A stretch of DNA of 64,000 bases, taken from NCBI GenBank assembly GCA_028696185.1, contig JAQVHL010000006.1:1-64000 (forward strand). Direction: 5' to 3'. The position numbers and the translations under genes are program-made. This document shows, piece by piece, positions 62,767 to 64,000 of this stretch (position 1 is the first letter of the stretch; every line of letters starts with the position of its first letter). A model generated the notes under the pieces. The model saw only the letters and a program-made list of their open reading frames with translations, was not told the origin of the DNA and searched no databases. The DNA comes from Halothiobacillaceae bacterium. Lineage in GTDB: Bacteria > Pseudomonadota > Gammaproteobacteria > Halothiobacillales > Halothiobacillaceae.

Positions 62767-64000
62767 ATGTCCTTGCACCCGCTTGCCGGTCAACATCCCC
62801 CCCGCGAACTGCTTGTCGATGTGCCGCGTCTGGTTTCGGCCTACTACACCCTGGCGCCGGACATGGACAACCCCGAACACCAGGTCAGCTTCGGCACGTC
62901 GGGGCATCGAGGCAGCAGCCTGCGCCACAGCTTCAATGACGCGCACATTGCCGCCACCGCGCAGGCCATCGCCGAATATCGCGCCACCGAAGGCATCAGC
63001 GGCCCCTTGTTCATGGGCTTCGATACCCACGCCCTCGCCTGGCCAGCCTTCGTCAGCGCGCTGGAAGTATTTGCCGCCAACGGTGTGGACGTGTGTTACC
63101 AGAGCGGTTTTGCACCCACGCCGACCCCGGTCATCTCGCATGCCATCCTTACCTACAACCGGGGGCGCGATGCTCGCCTGGCGGATGGGGTGGTCATCAC
63201 CCCCTCGCACAACCCGCCCGAGGACGGTGGCTTCAAGTACAACCCCACCCATGGCGGTCCAGCCGATACCGACGTCACCCAGCGCATCCAGACGCGCGCC
63301 AATGAACTGCTGCGCGGAGGTAACCGCGATGTGCGGCGCATGAGCTACGCGGCAGCGCTGCGTCATGCGGGCATCCACGAGTACGATTTCATCCGGCCCT
63401 ATGTCGCCGATCTGGCCCATGTGCTGGATATGGACGCGATTGCCGCCGCCGGCGTGTCGATCGGCGTCGATCCGCTGGGGGGCGCGGGGCTTCCGTACTG
63501 GGCGCCGATTGCCGAGCGCTACGGTCTGAATCTGGAAATCGTCAACCCGCATACCGATCCGACCTTCGCCTTCATGACCCTCGATCATGATGGCAAGATC
63601 CGCATGGACTGCTCCTCGCCCTCCGCCATGGCCAGCCTCATCGGCCTGCGCGACCGTTTCGACGTCGCCTTCGGCAACGATACCGACGCTGACCGCCACG
63701 GTATCGTCACTCCCGAAGGGGGCTTGATGAACCCCAACCACTATCTGGCTGTGGCCATCGACTATCTGTTCCGCCATCGCGGCGATTGGGCCGGAAGTAC
63801 CGGCATCGGCAAGACCCTGGTGTCCAGCTCGCTCATCGACCGTGTCGCCGCCTCGCTGGGGCGGCCTCTCGTGGAAGTGCCGGTCGGTTTCAAGTGGTTT
63901 GTACCGGGTTTGATGAACGGCACGCTGGGGTTTGGCGGGGAAGAGTCGGCCGGCGCCTCGTTCCTGCGCCGCGACGGCAGTGTCTGGAATACCGACAAGG
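62767..64000 (+). CDS. pgm: Phosphoglucomutase (alpha-D-glucose-specific), cut by the right edge
   Basis: Pgm interconverts glucose-1-phosphate and glucose-6-phosphate. 411 residues are visible. It begins [18 protein letters not shown], then the family sequence [15 protein letters not shown], the phospho-Ser loop in [18 protein letters not shown] (about 142-160), the Mg loop [11 protein letters not shown] (about 300-310), and the sugar loop [11 protein letters not shown]. The start has GGGAGA upstream. The C-terminal part lies outside the window. Confidence 0.95.
   Translation, partial: MSLHPLAGQHPPRELLVDVPRLVSAYYTLAPDMDNPEHQVSFGTSGHRGSSLRHSFNDAHIAATAQAIAEYRATEGISGPLFMGFDTHALAWPAFVSALEVFAANGVDVCYQSGFAPTPTPVISHAILTYNRGRDARLADGVVITPSHNPPEDGGFKYNPTHGGPADTDVTQRIQTRANELLRGGNRDVRRMSYAAALRHAGIHEYDFIRPYVADLAHVLDMDAIAAAGVSIGVDPLGGAGLPYWAPIAERYGLNLEIVNPHTDPTFAFMTLDHDGKIRMDCSSPSAMASLIGLRDRFDVAFGNDTDADRHGIVTPEGGLMNPNHYLAVAIDYLFRHRGDWAGSTGIGKTLVSSSLIDRVAASLGRPLVEVPVGFKWFVPGLMNGTLGFGGEESAGASFLRRDGSVWNTDK

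Overview
The window reads as a stretch of chromosome from a GC-rich (about 60 % by eye) gammaproteobacterium. The evidence is gene content and order: a pilMNOPQ type IV pilus cluster divergent from a PBP1A gene, rpsU divergent from tsaD, the run pyrG-kdsA-eno-ftsB-ispD-ispF, rpsF-rpsR-rplI, nagZ-hpt-MTIP, and the bioH-bioC route to biotin. A complete cbb3 oxidase operon points to respiration at low oxygen. The species cannot be named from the sequence. I saw no tRNA, rRNA, insertion sequence, phage gene or CRISPR array.

Layout. 1-6376 (minus): pilM-N-O-P-Q followed by an Ig-like lipoprotein cut by the left edge. 6511-9546 (plus): PBP1A and a degenerate nucleotidyltransferase-like protein, then a possible small RNA near 9730. 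9797-13067 (minus): rpsU-yqeY-gltD-hemE. 13201-16591: tsaD, plsY, bioH, bioC. 16781-25039 (plus): ccoNOQP-ccoG-ccoH-ccoI, with no ccoS in view, then a GT39-type glycosyltransferase and a PAP2 phosphatase. 27281-32813 (minus): a response regulator with a GGDEF domain, then, after a terminator, a three-gene unit made of a 78-aa protein, a tandem V4R-like sensor and a large hybrid histidine kinase. 32883-34388: pepA. 34593-39287: a 1564-aa diguanylate cyclase with eight PAS repeats. 39423-44758: pyrG to ispF. 44759-45180: a non-coding leader with competing hairpins ahead of an unusual Cache membrane protein. 46245-48636: nagZ, hpt, MTIP. 48892-52836 (minus): a monothiol glutaredoxin, another GGDEF regulator, and an asparagine-synthase-family amidotransferase. 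52991-54963: Mn-type superoxide dismutase and the ribosomal protein operon. 55077-59777 (minus): EAL-HDOD protein, Tim44-like protein, cyclic-nucleotide-binding protein, parvulin lipoprotein, YciI and YciB. 60002-64000 (plus): YciO-type protein, M50 protease, scpA, scpB and the start of pgm.

How it fits together. Most of the window is housekeeping (envelope, isoprenoid, LPS, nucleotide and ribosome genes). The accessory theme is signalling: three GGDEF proteins and one EAL-HDOD protein lie within 25 kb, close to type IV pilus genes that c-di-GMP often controls. The least familiar locus is the 78-aa / tandem V4R / hybrid kinase unit, which looks like a ligand-sensing phosphorelay whose sensor is a separate soluble protein. 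Its ligand and output are not known from the sequence.
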